Part shown: positions 42,349 through 52,650 of the stretch, piece by piece | Layout of the letters: each line of letters begins with the position of its first letter | How positions within the stretch are numbered: position 1 is the stretch's first letter | Assembly: GCF_001294205.1 (NCBI RefSeq) | Contig: NZ_LAQT01000003.1 | Span: 124,001-188,000, forward strand | Length of the DNA: 64,000 nt | Direction: 5' to 3' | From: Amantichitinum ursilacus | GTDB lineage: Bacteria > Pseudomonadota > Gammaproteobacteria > Burkholderiales > Chitinibacteraceae | Notes under the pieces: generated by a model | Told to the model about the DNA's origin: nothing | Database searches by the model: none | What the model saw: only the letters and a program-made list of their open reading frames with translations | Made by a program: the position numbers and the translations under genes

Positions 42349-44501
42349 CCGTTAACGGGCTCCAGTTTGGCGTAGGCCACGGCCAGCCATTTCAGACCAT
42401 GTTCCGCAAAATTGACCTGCACGTTGCCATTGGCGCCGCCTTCATGGTCCACCACCACACCCAAACCGAACTTGGGATGGCGCACGTTCATGCCGATGTT
42501 CAGGCCGTGGGCAGGCGCATTGGCGCGGGTGTTGGCGGGCATGCTGCGCGGGCTGGGCGCGGGCGCCGAGGCGCTGCTGCCAAAACTGTCGGGCGCGTAA
42601 CCGCGGTTAAGGTATTTGCAAAGCCCGGCCGGAATCTCATTCAGAAAACGGCTGGCCGGGGCATAACGCCACTGGCCATGCAACATGCGGCTTTGCGACA
42701 GCGACAGATACAAGCGACGGCGCGCCCGCGTCAGCGCCACATACATCAAGCGGCGTTCTTCCTGCAGCCCGAGCGGGTCTGACAAACTGTTATCGTGCGG
42801 AAACAGCCCTTCTTCAATGCCGGATAGAAATACGGTATGAAATTCCAGCCCTTTGGCGGCATGGATGGTCATCAGCTGCACCGCTTGCTGGCCCGGTTGG
42901 GCTTCGTGCTCGCCGCCTTCCAGCGAGGCATTGGCCAGAAAGGTGATCAGATCGTTTTCATCTTCGCTGACAAACGCCGCGGCGGCGTTGACCAGTTCGT
43001 CCAGGTTGGCAACGCGTTCCTCGCCATCCTTGTCATTACGGTAGTGCTCCAGCAGGCCGGATAGCGTTAACACCATGCTGACCAGTTCCGGCATTGCCAG
43101 GCCTTGCGCTTGCTGGCGCATGGCGTCGACCATCTGCACAAAGCGGCCGACGGCGGCGGCGCTGCGGCCACTGCCGCTGTTGCAGGCGGCTTGCCACAGG
43201 CTCATGCCGCCCAGGCGCGCGGTGTCGGTCAGCGTTTCGATGGTGCGGTTGCCAATACCACGCGCCGGAAAATTGATAATGCGCAGCAGCGCGTTATCGT
43301 CGTTTTCGTTGGCGACCAGGCGCAGATAAGCCAGCGCGTGTTTGATTTCCTGGCGCTCGTAAAAGCGCAAACCGCCATACACGCGATACGGCAATCCTGC
43401 CGCCACCAGCGCATGTTCAATCACGCGCGATTGCGCGTTGGAGCGATACAGAATTGCAATTTCATCCAGCGATACGCCTTCGCGATGTTGCGTGCTGATT
43501 TCATCCACCACAAAGCCGGCTTCTTCGGTATCGGTGGCGGCTTCGTAAATGCGCAGCGGCTCGCCCTGATCTTCCGAGGTCCACAATTGTTTGCCCAGGC
43601 GATCGGTATTGTGTTCGATGACTGCATTGGCGGCGGCCAGAATGTTGCCGTGCGAGCGGTAATTCTGTTCCAGCCGGATTACGTGTTTAACCGCAAAATC
43701 TTTCTGGAAATCGATCATATTGCCCACGCGTGCGCCGCGGAATGCATAAATCGATTGATCATCATCGCCAACGGCAAACAAGGCATTGCCTTCGCCTGCC
43801 AGTAATTTAAGCCAGGCATATTGCAATGCATTGGTATCCTGGAATTCATCCACCAGAATGTGCTTGAAGCGACTGCAATAATGTTCGCGTAATGCCGTGT
43901 TACGCAGCAATAGTTCGTAACTGGCTAACAATAATTCGGCGAAATCCACCACGCCTTCACGGCGGCATTGCTGTTCGTATTCGGTATACACCTGGCGTTG
44001 CACGCGCGAATAATCGTCCCATGCTTCGGCATCGGCGGCGCGCAGGCCTTTTTCTTTGTTGCCATTGATGTAATGCGAGGTGGCGCGCGCCGGAAAACGT
44101 TCTTCATCCACATTGAGCGTTTTCATGGCGCGTTTGATGGCAGCCAGTTGGTCGGCGCTATCCAGAATGGCAAACGACGGCGGCAGTCCGGCATCCCGGT
44201 GATGCAAACGCAGCATGCGGTTACACAGGCCGTGAAACGTGCCCACCCACAGGCCGCGCGGGTTAAGCGGCAGCATGCTGGTAATGCGTGCCAGCATTTC
44301 GCGCGCGGCTTTGTTGGTAAACGTCACCGCCAGCAGGCCCGCCGGGCTGATCTGGCCGGTGGATAACAGCCACGCAATGCGCGTGGTTAGTACCCGCGTT
44401 TTGCCACTGCCAGCTCCGGCCAGAATCAGCGCGTGCTCGGGCGGTAGTTCAACGGCGGCGCGTTGTTCGGGATTCAGCGATTCGGTAAGCGGATGCGGCA
44501 T
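42345..44501 (-). CDS. uvrD: ATP-dependent DNA helicase UvrD/Rep family
   Basis: Helicase II works in nucleotide excision and mismatch repair. The 719-residue protein has the superfamily 1 motifs in order: Q-motif LNPEQRAAV, Walker A AGAGSGKT, LVDEFQDTN, VGDDDQSIYAFRGA, QNYRS, and VQLMTIHAAKGLEF, with VALTRARRRLYL near the end. The C-terminal segment WLAVAYAKLEPV resembles the RNA-polymerase-binding Tudor-like end of UvrD/PcrA. The ATG at 44501 starts the conserved part (MPHPLTESLN); the extra 58 codons upstream are not conserved. Rep is an alternative but the tail favours UvrD. Confidence 0.92.
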   Translation of the reverse strand: MPHPLTESLNPEQRAAVELPPEHALILAGAGSGKTRVLTTRIAWLLSTGQISPAGLLAVTFTNKAAREMLARITSMLPLNPRGLWVGTFHGLCNRMLRLHHRDAGLPPSFAILDSADQLAAIKRAMKTLNVDEERFPARATSHYINGNKEKGLRAADAEAWDDYSRVQRQVYTEYEQQCRREGVVDFAELLLASYELLLRNTALREHYCSRFKHILVDEFQDTNALQYAWLKLLAGEGNALFAVGDDDQSIYAFRGARVGNMIDFQKDFAVKHVIRLEQNYRSHGNILAAANAVIEHNTDRLGKQLWTSEDQGEPLRIYEAATDTEEAGFVVDEISTQHREGVSLDEIAILYRSNAQSRVIEHALVAAGLPYRVYGGLRFYERQEIKHALAYLRLVANENDDNALLRIINFPARGIGNRTIETLTDTARLGGMSLWQAACNSGSGRSAAAVGRFVQMVDAMRQQAQGLAMPELVSMVLTLSGLLEHYRNDKDGEERVANLDELVNAAAAFVSEDENDLITFLANASLEGGEHEAQPGQQAVQLMTIHAAKGLEFHTVFLSGIEEGLFPHDNSLSDPLGLQEERRLMYVALTRARRRLYLSLSQSRMLHGQWRYAPASRFLNEIPAGLCKYLNRGYAPDSFGSSASAPAPSPRSMPANTRANAPAHGLNIGMNVRHPKFGLGVVVDHEGGANGNVQVNFAEHGLKWLAVAYAKLEPVNG

Positions 44502-44549
44502 ACGGGGTAACCAGAAGAAACAGACGGTGATTGTACTGCACAAAAGAAT

Positions 44550-44571
44550 AAGGCAGCCCGTTGGCTGCCTT
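44550..44571 (-). terminator. terminator after hns
   Basis: Perfect 9-bp stem AAGGCAGCC/GGCTGCCTT with a 4-nt loop, about 50 bases after the hns stop; the minus-strand tail ATTCTTTT is T-rich. Confidence 0.65.
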
Positions 44572-44620
44572 TGATCGATATCCCTATACCGGCTTTGGGT
44601 GGCGGGCCGGTGCGTGCGGC

Positions 44621-44947
44621 TTAAACGCGCAGATCTTCCAGCGATTTGCCCGTGGACAGCCAGTCGATCGCCCATTGCGGTTTGCGGCCGCGGCCAGACC
44701 AGGTCTGGGTGGCATCATTGGGATTGCGGAATTGCGCTTTGGAGGTCGACGTAGTGGCTTTGACTTTGCCTTTACGGCCGCTATCCAGACCCAGCACTTC
44801 ATTCAGCGAAAAACCTTTCGCGGCGGCCAGTTGTTGCAGTTCATTCAGCAACGAAACCTTGTCGGATTCTTTGCGCGAAACGATTTCGCGTTCCAGATCT
44901 TTTTGCAGTTGATACAGTTTGGGCAGCGACAGACCGGTTAATTCCAT
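44621..44947 (-). CDS. hns: H-NS family nucleoid-associated protein
   Basis: The 108-residue protein has an N-terminal coiled coil for oligomerisation and the C-terminal DNA-binding motif TWSGRGRKPQW of H-NS/BpH3-type proteins. Such proteins silence A+T-rich and acquired DNA; the fimbrial adhesin region further on (60.4-64 kb) would be a natural target, though this is inference. AAGGAGAAAACC precedes the ATG. Other hns paralogues are likely elsewhere in the genome. Confidence 0.9.
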   Translation of the reverse strand: MELTGLSLPKLYQLQKDLEREIVSRKESDKVSLLNELQQLAAAKGFSLNEVLGLDSGRKGKVKATTSTSKAQFRNPNDATQTWSGRGRKPQWAIDWLSTGKSLEDLRV

Positions 44948-45140
44948 TGGTTTTCTCCTTGAGGCGTATAAAGCGACCGTTTTAAGTGAGGGACGGGTTG
45001 CACTGCGGGCGCCATAACGCGGCGGCCATTAACTGATTATGCGTGCGGGGTTTTAACAATTCAAGCCATAACATCGCGCACCAATTAATGGATGTATCAA
45101 CAATGGAAATAGAGTCTGTTATATCTGCGTTAATTAGAGA
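44948..45140. other. A+T-rich upstream region of hns
   Basis: The tract is notably rich in A and T (for example TTAACAATTCAAGCCATAAC) and should hold the hns promoter; no single -35/-10 pair stands out. Confidence 0.4.
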
Positions 45141-46484
45141 TTAATTATTTTTATCCTGAATCAGCCAACGGTTTACCGTCTCCAGTTCTGGAAAATCAAG
45201 CGTCCCGGCGGCAGCGGCCAATTGTAATCTTGACAACAAATATTGATAACGTGCGACTTCCAGGTCATATCGCGCCTGAAAATAAGTTTGCTCGGCGTTC
45301 AGCACATCCACCGTGGTGCGTACGCCCACCTGGCGGCCCACGCGCGTGGATTCCAGCGAACTGGCGCTGCTTTTAACGGCCTGGTTCAGCGACTGGATTT
45401 GCGCCGCGCCGCTTTGCACGCCCAGAAATGCGGTGGTCACTTGTTGGTTGGCGGTGCGGCGCGCAGCTTCGAGCAAATCACGTTGTTGTTCGCGCGTGGC
45501 AATGGCGGCGCGATATTGCGAACTGCGATTACCACCGGTGTAAAGCGGAACCGACAATTGCAGACCAATCGAACCGCCGGTGGTGGTATCGATGCCGGTG
45601 GATTTGGAAATGCCCGAGCGATCCCAACGATCGCCGTAACTGCCGACCACGCTGACGGTGGGGGCGGTTTGCCAGCGATATTTATCGATTTCGGCGGTGG
45701 CGATATCCACGGCCAACGCTTGCTGTTCGATATTGGCGTTGTGCTGCACCGACATGCTCAGCCAGTCGGAGACGCGTGGCGGATCGGGCGGCGTGGGCGT
45801 CTGGTTGGGCGAGGGCGTGGCCAGCGCGTTGGCGTCCAGCGCGGTCAGCAATGCAAATACATTGCGTTTGCTGTCGAGATCGTTTTGCGCGGCGATTTCG
45901 CTGGCAACGATGGCGTCATAGCGCGCTTGCGCGTCATTGGTGTCGGTAATGGTGGCGGTGCCCACCTCGAACATCTTTTTGGCCTGCGCCAATTGCTCGG
46001 ACACCGCTTGTTTTTGCGCTTCGGCCAGCGTGATCTTTTGCTGCGCGGCCAGCACATCAAAATAAGCCTGGGCCACGCGCAACACCAGATCTTGCTGTGC
46101 CTGGCGCCATTGCACCTGCGCTTGCGCGGCTTCTTTCTGCAATTGCGTGCTGCCGGCGCTGACACTGACGTCATATACCGGTTGGGTGGCGGTCACCGAA
46201 TAGCCATAGGTGGCGCCATGCCGGTTGCTGCTGGGGTCGCTGTCTGTGGGATTGCCTGCCTTGTAATTGCTCATTTCGTAATTGCTGTTGGCGGCGAGGT
46301 CCAGGCGCGGCAGCCACAGCGCGCGCGCTTGCTCGTTTTTTTCTTCGCCGGCCGACAAGGCATAGCGCGCGGCGGAATAGGTGGCGTCATGCGCGGCGGC
46401 GGCGCGAAACGCGTCCATCAAGTCGGTGGCAAAGGCCCAAGGCGCGCTGCACAGCAGCGCAGAGGCAAGTAGTAAACGGCGCAT
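45141..46484 (-). CDS. tolC: TolC family outer membrane efflux protein
   Basis: The 447-residue protein has a signal peptide (MRRLLLASALLCSAPWAFA) and the two repeated coiled-coil/beta-strand halves of the TolC family, with LRVAQAYFDVLAAQQKI and the matching second-half segment. It forms the outer-membrane duct of efflux and type I secretion systems. The ATG at 46484 follows GGAAGA; the longer frame to 46622 puts the signal peptide inside. No pump genes are adjacent. Confidence 0.9.
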   Translation of the reverse strand: MRRLLLASALLCSAPWAFATDLMDAFRAAAAHDATYSAARYALSAGEEKNEQARALWLPRLDLAANSNYEMSNYKAGNPTDSDPSSNRHGATYGYSVTATQPVYDVSVSAGSTQLQKEAAQAQVQWRQAQQDLVLRVAQAYFDVLAAQQKITLAEAQKQAVSEQLAQAKKMFEVGTATITDTNDAQARYDAIVASEIAAQNDLDSKRNVFALLTALDANALATPSPNQTPTPPDPPRVSDWLSMSVQHNANIEQQALAVDIATAEIDKYRWQTAPTVSVVGSYGDRWDRSGISKSTGIDTTTGGSIGLQLSVPLYTGGNRSSQYRAAIATREQQRDLLEAARRTANQQVTTAFLGVQSGAAQIQSLNQAVKSSASSLESTRVGRQVGVRTTVDVLNAEQTYFQARYDLEVARYQYLLSRLQLAAAAGTLDFPELETVNRWLIQDKNN

Positions 46485-46653
46485 ATTTAATTGTTCTTCC
46501 TGACCGGGGTGGGCGAGCGTGACAGATGTAACTGACCACGCCCTCAAGTCGTTGACGCGAATAATGATTGTTTTGTGCGATGCGGCGCAAGCAAAGCCAG
46601 CGGCTGCCACGCACGCCAGCATCGGCGTTGGCTATGCGCTGTAATGGAGTTAG

Positions 46654-47586
<933 letters not shown>

Positions 47587-47659
47587 GCGCGGCGTTGTGC
47601 GGCGGTGATATCGCCATGCTGCGGTGTCGCGTAGCGGGCTGCGGTGATGCAGTACTTGG

Positions 47660-47690
47660 CTTTGAGCGGTGGGTCTTGACCCATCCTATG
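47660..47690 (-). repeat. degenerate REP-like unit, family A
   Basis: TTTGAGCGGTGGGTCTTGAC followed by CCATCCTATG is a decayed copy of the family A unit, in the argB to CBS-protein gap. Confidence 0.55.
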
Positions 47691-47799
47691 CGGCGGCGAT
47701 TGTTTCTGTTGTACGGGCCGTGGTTGCAACCTCTTTGAGACCAGCTAGATTGAAAGCTGCCCGCGCTTGCGGGCGCTTGCATCAAGAGGAGGCACAACC

Positions 47800-48234
47800 A
47801 TGAAAACCGCTCGCCAACTGCTGGGTGACAAATCGATCGACGGGGTGATTTCGGTCAGCCCCGGTGCCACGGTGTATCAGGCGCTGCAATTGCTGGCCGA
47901 CAAAAATATCGGTGCGGTGCTGGTCATCGACGATGACGGCATCGCTGGCATCTTTTCCGAGCGTGATTACGCGCGCAAGGTGGTGCTGATGGGCAAGACG
48001 TCCGCGGGCACGCCGGTGGCAGATATCATGACGCGCAAGATTATCTACGTGACGCCCGAAACCTCGCTCGACCAATGCATGGGCGTGATGACGGACAAGC
48101 GCATCCGCCATTTGCCGGTCATCGAAGAGGGCGGCCAGGTACTGGGCGTTCTTTCCATTGGCGATCTGGTGCGCGAAAAAATCGCCGACCAGGCCAGCAC
48201 CATTGAGCAACTTGAACATTACATCCACGGATAA
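47800..48234 (+). CDS. CBS-domain pair protein
   Basis: A 144-residue protein made of two CBS domains, with VYQALQLLADKNIGAVLVIDDD and MTDKRIRHLPVIEEG as the two core segments. Stand-alone CBS pairs bind adenine nucleotides and serve as energy or redox sensors. Strong AGAGGAGG box 7 bases before the ATG at 47800. Partner not known. Confidence 0.88.
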   Translation: MKTARQLLGDKSIDGVISVSPGATVYQALQLLADKNIGAVLVIDDDGIAGIFSERDYARKVVLMGKTSAGTPVADIMTRKIIYVTPETSLDQCMGVMTDKRIRHLPVIEEGGQVLGVLSIGDLVREKIADQASTIEQLEHYIHG

Positions 48235-48940
48235 ACCCCGCCGCCGCCGTACGCGTTACTGGCGCACGCGGCATGCGCAGACCGGCGCGCAACACGCGTT
48301 GCGGCAGCCGGTCTGGTTATTTGATCTGGACAACACGCTGCATAACGCCAGCCGCCATGCCTTTCCGGTGATTGATGCCGCGATGGCGGCGCATGTGGCG
48401 CAGGCGCTGGGGCTGGACGCCGCTGCGGCCAAGGCCTTGTGCATGGATTATTGGGACCGCTACGGCGCGACGCTCAGCGGGCTGATCCGCCACCATCCGC
48501 ACATCCGGCCGCAGGATTTTCTGCACGCCACGCATCCACTGGCCGAACTGACCGCACACGTTTACCCCATGCGCGGATTGCAGCGCACGCTGGCGCGCCT
48601 GCCGGGCCGCAAAATCCTGTTTACAAACGGGCCGCATCACTACGGCGCGGCGCTGGCCGAGGCGCTGGGCATCGCGCGGTATTTCGAGGCGATCCACGGC
48701 ATTGATGATGGCGGCTATATCCCGAAGCCGCAGACCCAGGCATTTTTGCGCTTGCTAAAGCGCTTCCGGCTGAACCCGCGCCGCTGCGTGATGGTGGAGG
48801 ATTCGCTGGCTAATCTGGAAACCGCGCGCAAGCTAGGGATGCGGACGGTATGGCTGCGACCGGGCTGGCACGGGCACGGCGCGGTGGATGTGGGCGTGCG
48901 CGAGTTGAAGGGCGTCGCCACCGTTTGGCGTAACCGCTGA
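48212..48940 (+). CDS. HAD-family pyrimidine 5'-nucleotidase
   Basis: The core, from WLFDLDNTLHNASRH, is the HAD motif I of the pyrimidine 5'-nucleotidase (SDT1-like) family; ILFTNGPHHY is motif II, and KPQTQAF and MVEDSLANLETAR hold motifs III and IV. It dephosphorylates pyrimidine nucleotides. The start is uncertain: a TTG at 48212 overlaps the CBS gene and adds a basic 29-residue lead, a TTG at 48299 begins just before the core, and an ATG at 48158 lies far inside the CBS gene. 242 residues from 48212. Confidence 0.8.
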   Translation: MNITSTDKPRRRRTRYWRTRHAQTGAQHALRQPVWLFDLDNTLHNASRHAFPVIDAAMAAHVAQALGLDAAAAKALCMDYWDRYGATLSGLIRHHPHIRPQDFLHATHPLAELTAHVYPMRGLQRTLARLPGRKILFTNGPHHYGAALAEALGIARYFEAIHGIDDGGYIPKPQTQAFLRLLKRFRLNPRRCVMVEDSLANLETARKLGMRTVWLRPGWHGHGAVDVGVRELKGVATVWRNR

Positions 48941-48961
48941 CCCGGATTGGGACCGGGCGGC

Positions 48962-49102
48962 GTAGGGTGCGTTACCCCCGTTTTTTGGGGGCAACGCACA
49001 GTTTGGGGCCAAAGGCCCCGGCCCCATCCGGGGCCATCCACCATCCATGGCATAACCGAAATGTGCGTTGCCCCCCAAAAAACGGGGGGTAACGCACCCT
49101 AC
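48962..49102 (+). repeat. inverted-repeat element, family B, copy 1
   Basis: The ends GTAGGGTGCGTTACCCCCGT and its complement frame a 141-bp unit with an inner GC-rich core (GGGGCCAAAGGCCCCGGCCC) and the segment GGCATAACCGAAATGTGCGT. It is between the convergent HAD and ntrC genes and could act as a terminator. A second, longer copy lies at 51869. Confidence 0.83.
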
Positions 49103-49124
49103 ATGCCCGGTTGATGGAGGGAGG

Positions 49125-50531
49125 TCAAACCTCGTTATCCATCCCCAACTCCTGGATCTTGCGGGTCAGGGTATTGCGCCCCCAACCCAACAACTCCGCC
49201 GCTTCAATGCGCTTGCCGCCGGTATGCGCCAGCGCGCGTTCGATCACCGTACGTTCAAACGCCGGCATGATCTGGTCCAGCACGCGGTTTTCGCCCTTGG
49301 CCAGGCGGCTGCCGATGTCGGCGGCCAATGCAGCGCGCCAGTCACCACTAACGACGGTGCCGGTTTCGCCATCGGTAGTAATTTCGCTGATTTCAGGCGG
49401 CAGGTCGGCGGCGCCGACGGTAGCGCCTGGCGCCATGACGGTGATCCAGTGACACAGGTTTTCCAGCTGACGCACGTTGCCGGGAAAACTGAAGTTACTG
49501 AGCGCCGTCATGGCGTCTTCAGACAGGCGCTTCGGTTCCACACCCAGTTCTGCGGCTGAGCGGGCCAGGAAGTGCCTCGCCAGGAGGGGAACGTCCTGGC
49601 GGCGTTCGCGCAGCGCTGGCAGGCGCAGGCGAATTACGTTAAGGCGGTGAAACAAGTCTTCGCGAAATGCGCCTTGTTTTACGCGCTCTTCAAGATGCTG
49701 GTGGGTGGCGGCAATCACGCGCACATTGGCTTTGATCGGTGCCTGGCCGCCCACGCGGTAAAAGAAACCATCTGACAACACGCGCAACAACCGCGTTTGC
49801 AGTTCGGACGGCATATCGCCGATTTCATCGAGAAACAGCGTGCCGTTTTCGGCTTGTTCAAAGCGGCCCTGGCGACGCGCTTCCGCGCCGGTAAACGAAC
49901 CGCGCTCATGGCCGAACAATTCGGATTCGAGCAGATCTTTGGGGATAGCGGCGGTGTTGATGGCAATAAACGGCTTGGCCGCGCGCGGGCTGTGGCGATG
50001 CAGGGCGCGCGCCACCAGTTCTTTGCCCGAGCCCGATTCGCCAGTAATCAACACCGTGGCGGCGGATTGGCTCAGACGGCCAATCGCGCGGAACACGTCC
50101 TGCATCGCCGGGGCCTGGCCCAGGATGTCCGGGTTGGTGACGGGCGCTTCTTCGCCGATGGCCTGGCGCTCGCCTTCTTGCAGCGCGCGCTGGATCAGGC
50201 CGGTGGCCTGGTCGATATCAAACGGCTTGGGCAGGTATTCAAACGCGCCGCCCTGGAAGGCCGATACGGCGCTTTCCAGGTCGGAATGCGCGGTCATGAT
50301 GATGACGGGCAGGCCCGGATAATCTTTTTTGACCAGTTCAAGAAAGGTCAGCCCCGATTCGCCCGGCATGCGGATATCGCACACGATGGCTTCGGGCACT
50401 TCGCGGCCCAAACGGGCCAGTGCTTCGGTGGCGGAAGAAAATGTGGCAAACGCAATGCCTTCACGCGCCAGTGCTTTTTCAAAAACCCAGCGGATGGAAC
50501 GGTCGTCGTCGATGACCCAGACGGTGCTCAT
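49125..50531 (-). CDS. ntrC: nitrogen regulation response regulator NtrC
   Basis: NtrC activates sigma-54 promoters under nitrogen limitation. The 468-residue protein has a receiver with Asp52 (CDIRMPG), an AAA+ domain with Walker A GESGSGKE, the sigma-54 contact loop GSFTGA (GAFTGA in most) and DEIGDMP, and a C-terminal Fis-type helix-turn-helix RIEAAELLGWGRNTLTRKIQE. Its ATG overlaps the ntrB stop. Confidence 0.94.
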   Translation of the reverse strand: MSTVWVIDDDRSIRWVFEKALAREGIAFATFSSATEALARLGREVPEAIVCDIRMPGESGLTFLELVKKDYPGLPVIIMTAHSDLESAVSAFQGGAFEYLPKPFDIDQATGLIQRALQEGERQAIGEEAPVTNPDILGQAPAMQDVFRAIGRLSQSAATVLITGESGSGKELVARALHRHSPRAAKPFIAINTAAIPKDLLESELFGHERGSFTGAEARRQGRFEQAENGTLFLDEIGDMPSELQTRLLRVLSDGFFYRVGGQAPIKANVRVIAATHQHLEERVKQGAFREDLFHRLNVIRLRLPALRERRQDVPLLARHFLARSAAELGVEPKRLSEDAMTALSNFSFPGNVRQLENLCHWITVMAPGATVGAADLPPEISEITTDGETGTVVSGDWRAALAADIGSRLAKGENRVLDQIMPAFERTVIERALAHTGGKRIEAAELLGWGRNTLTRKIQELGMDNEV

Positions 50532-51616
50532 GGATGCTCCGTTGCTTTAGTTGTGAGTGCGGTTTCGTTTTGCCAGCCATTCAGCGGCAACAACAGGTTG
50601 AAGCAGGTGTAGCCAGGGCGGCTGTCAAAATCGATGGTGCCGTGGTGCTGACTGATAAAGGTGTGTGCCAGATGCAGCCCGATGCCGGTGCCACCGGGGC
50701 GGCCCGATACCAGCGGGTAGAACAGCGTGTCTTTAAGATGCTCGGGGATGCCTGGCCCGTTATCGATAATCTGGATCTGCACCGCAATCGGATAGCGTTG
50801 GCGGTTAAGCGTTACTTGCCGCGCCACTCGCGTGCGCAACATGATCTCGCCCACGCCCGCCATCGCCTGGATGGCATTGCGCATGATGTTAAGCACGGCC
50901 TGGATCAGCTGTTCGCGGTCACCAATCAGGTTGGGCAGGCTGGTGTCGTAATCGCGTTTGACGGCCAGGCCATTGGGCGTTTCGGCCAACATCAGGCTGC
51001 GCACGCGTTCCAGCACTTCGTGAATGCTCAGTTCGCCCAGTTGCGGCAGGCGGTGCGGCGTCAGCAGGCGGTCGAGCAGGCTTTGCAGCCGTTGCGATTC
51101 TTCGATGATGACCTGCGTGTATTCCTTGAGATGGGCGTCATGCAGTTCACGCGACAGCAATTGCGCCGCACCGCGGATGCCACCCAATGGATTCTTGATT
51201 TCGTGCGCCAGGTTGCGGATCAGCTCGCGGTTGGCTTGTTGCTGTGCTTGCAGGCGCTCTTCGTTGGCGATTTTGCGTTGCTGGTCGATCTGGCGGATTT
51301 CGGCAATCGCCGAGCCAGCCGGGCCATCGATGGGGCTGGCAGTCAGCGACACATAGACTTCGCCGTGCGTGCTGTGCAGCAGGATTTCGTGTTCGGTCAG
51401 CGTGATATTGCCGCGGCCCGCGTTTTCCAGCGCGGTGACGACGGCGTTGTCCGGGCCCAGGCATTGCGTGAGCGGCGCACCGATAAAGTCATCGCGCAGC
51501 CCGAGCAAATCGGCGGCGATCGGGTTGAAGTAGACCAGCGAGCCATCATCGTGGGTGGCCAGTACGGCTGCATCGAGAAAGTCCAGGCCGGCGAAAGCGC
51601 TTGGTGTCGGAGTCAT
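50528..51616 (-). CDS. ntrB: nitrogen regulation sensor kinase NtrB (GlnL)
   Basis: The 362-residue cytoplasmic kinase has a PAS domain (VYFNPIAADLLGL), the acceptor His in LAHEIKNPLGG, and N/G box motifs IDNGPGIP and GTGIGLHLAH. It controls NtrC in response to PII. The ATG at 51616 is preferred over the longer frame to 51649. glnA, its frequent neighbour, is not present. Confidence 0.93.
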   Translation of the reverse strand: MTPTPSAFAGLDFLDAAVLATHDDGSLVYFNPIAADLLGLRDDFIGAPLTQCLGPDNAVVTALENAGRGNITLTEHEILLHSTHGEVYVSLTASPIDGPAGSAIAEIRQIDQQRKIANEERLQAQQQANRELIRNLAHEIKNPLGGIRGAAQLLSRELHDAHLKEYTQVIIEESQRLQSLLDRLLTPHRLPQLGELSIHEVLERVRSLMLAETPNGLAVKRDYDTSLPNLIGDREQLIQAVLNIMRNAIQAMAGVGEIMLRTRVARQVTLNRQRYPIAVQIQIIDNGPGIPEHLKDTLFYPLVSGRPGGTGIGLHLAHTFISQHHGTIDFDSRPGYTCFNLLLPLNGWQNETALTTKATEHP

Positions 51617-51868
51617 GTGTGCGGTCTGCTTGAACAGAAGATGGATCAAAGCTCAGCGCGGTCTGCGCCCGGTAAGGCACAGCCGTGGTGGCCGTACGTG
51701 GCGTTACCAAGCAATTACCGGGCCAGCAATGCCAGGCGCATGGGCTGGTGCGACGCCAGTCTGATAGTGCACCAATAGCGTGCATTGTGGGCAATGAAAC
51801 GGTGCGACGCCCTGACTTGGGTCAAACACGCAATCGGAAAAACCGCAAAGATCGATGAGAAGAATGGG
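51617..51868. other. upstream region of ntrB
   Basis: Should hold the ntrB promoter. Nothing clear was found: no sigma-54 -24/-12 match and no good sigma-70 pair. Several short overlapping frames here appear to be chance. Confidence 0.4.
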
Positions 51869-52079
51869 GTAGGGTGCGTTACCCAACGGGGCTTGTCCTC
51901 GCTTGCGGGGGCAACGCACATTTTGGGGCCGACGGCCCCGGGCCCCTTTGGGGGCCACCCGGCGTGCAAAGCGTGCAGGCGTGTAAAAGGGGCCGATGGC
52001 CCCCGGCCCCATACGGGGCCATTACCGTCCTTGGCATAACCGAAATGTGCGTTGCCCCCCGGGGGGTAACGCACCCTAC
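51869..52079 (+). repeat. inverted-repeat element, family B, copy 2
   Basis: Framed by GTAGGGTGCGTTACCC and its complement, 211 bp long. It shares GGCATAACCGAAATGTGCGT and the GGGGCC...GGCCCC core with copy 1, in the same orientation, plus about 70 bp of extra inner sequence. The two copies flank ntrBC as direct repeats 2.8 kb apart. Confidence 0.83.
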
Positions 52080-52103
52080 GGCGGATTCTGCACGCGGCGG
52101 TGG

Positions 52104-52625
52104 TTATTTGCTTTTAGCGAGTTCGGAGGTGAGGGCGTCGACGTTTTTTTCGTGCACGGTGGCGTTGTCGCGCAGGCGCATGATGCGGTCGTTGTATTTA
52201 CCGGGGTTCAGCTGGGCGTCGCCGGGGGCGGCTTGCGCGTCCGACAGCGCTTTGCGCGCATCGGCCAGCGACTGTTTTTCGGTGGCCAGTTCGTCTTCCA
52301 GAATCTTGCGGCGATTGCTGTCGCGCGAGCGCTGCGTGCTGCTGTCCACCTTGGGGAAATCCGCCGGGCTGGGCGCGTTAACGCGCTGCACGTTGGCCCC
52401 TTTACCGCCGCCGGTATGCGGGCGGCCACCCATCGGCACCGCTTCTGAATACACCTTGGTGGCCCCGCGCATGGGGATATTCGAAAAGGTGACGCGGCCT
52501 TCGTCGTCGGTGTACTTGTAGATGTCGGCCCACGCGCTGGCAGTCAGCAACGCGGCGCACGCGCCAAGGGCGCCAAGTAGCGCGCGGCGATCAAAACAGA
52601 AAGAAAAGGGCGATGACTTCAGCAT
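52104..52625 (-). CDS. DUF4124 domain-containing protein
   Basis: The 173-residue protein has a basic N-terminus and a signal peptide ending SAWA, then the short DUF4124 domain (DIYKYTDDEGRVTFSNIPMRG) and a C-terminal coiled coil from about residue 105 (RRKILEDELATEKQSLADAR). It is exported; function unknown. Genes of this type are often found between glnA and ntrB in betaproteobacteria; here the neighbour ntrB is kept, 487 bp away across the repeat, and glnA is not present. Confidence 0.8.
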   Translation of the reverse strand: MLKSSPFSFCFDRRALLGALGACAALLTASAWADIYKYTDDEGRVTFSNIPMRGATKVYSEAVPMGGRPHTGGGKGANVQRVNAPSPADFPKVDSSTQRSRDSNRRKILEDELATEKQSLADARKALSDAQAAPGDAQLNPGKYNDRIMRLRDNATVHEKNVDALTSELAKSK

Positions 52626-52650
52626 GGGCGGCACCTTATCACAGCCTGGC

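Noticed and set aside
41131-42375. 414-codon plus-strand ORF across the TPR regulator
   Set aside because: No recognisable domain and biased composition; the minus strand encodes receiver and TPR motifs.
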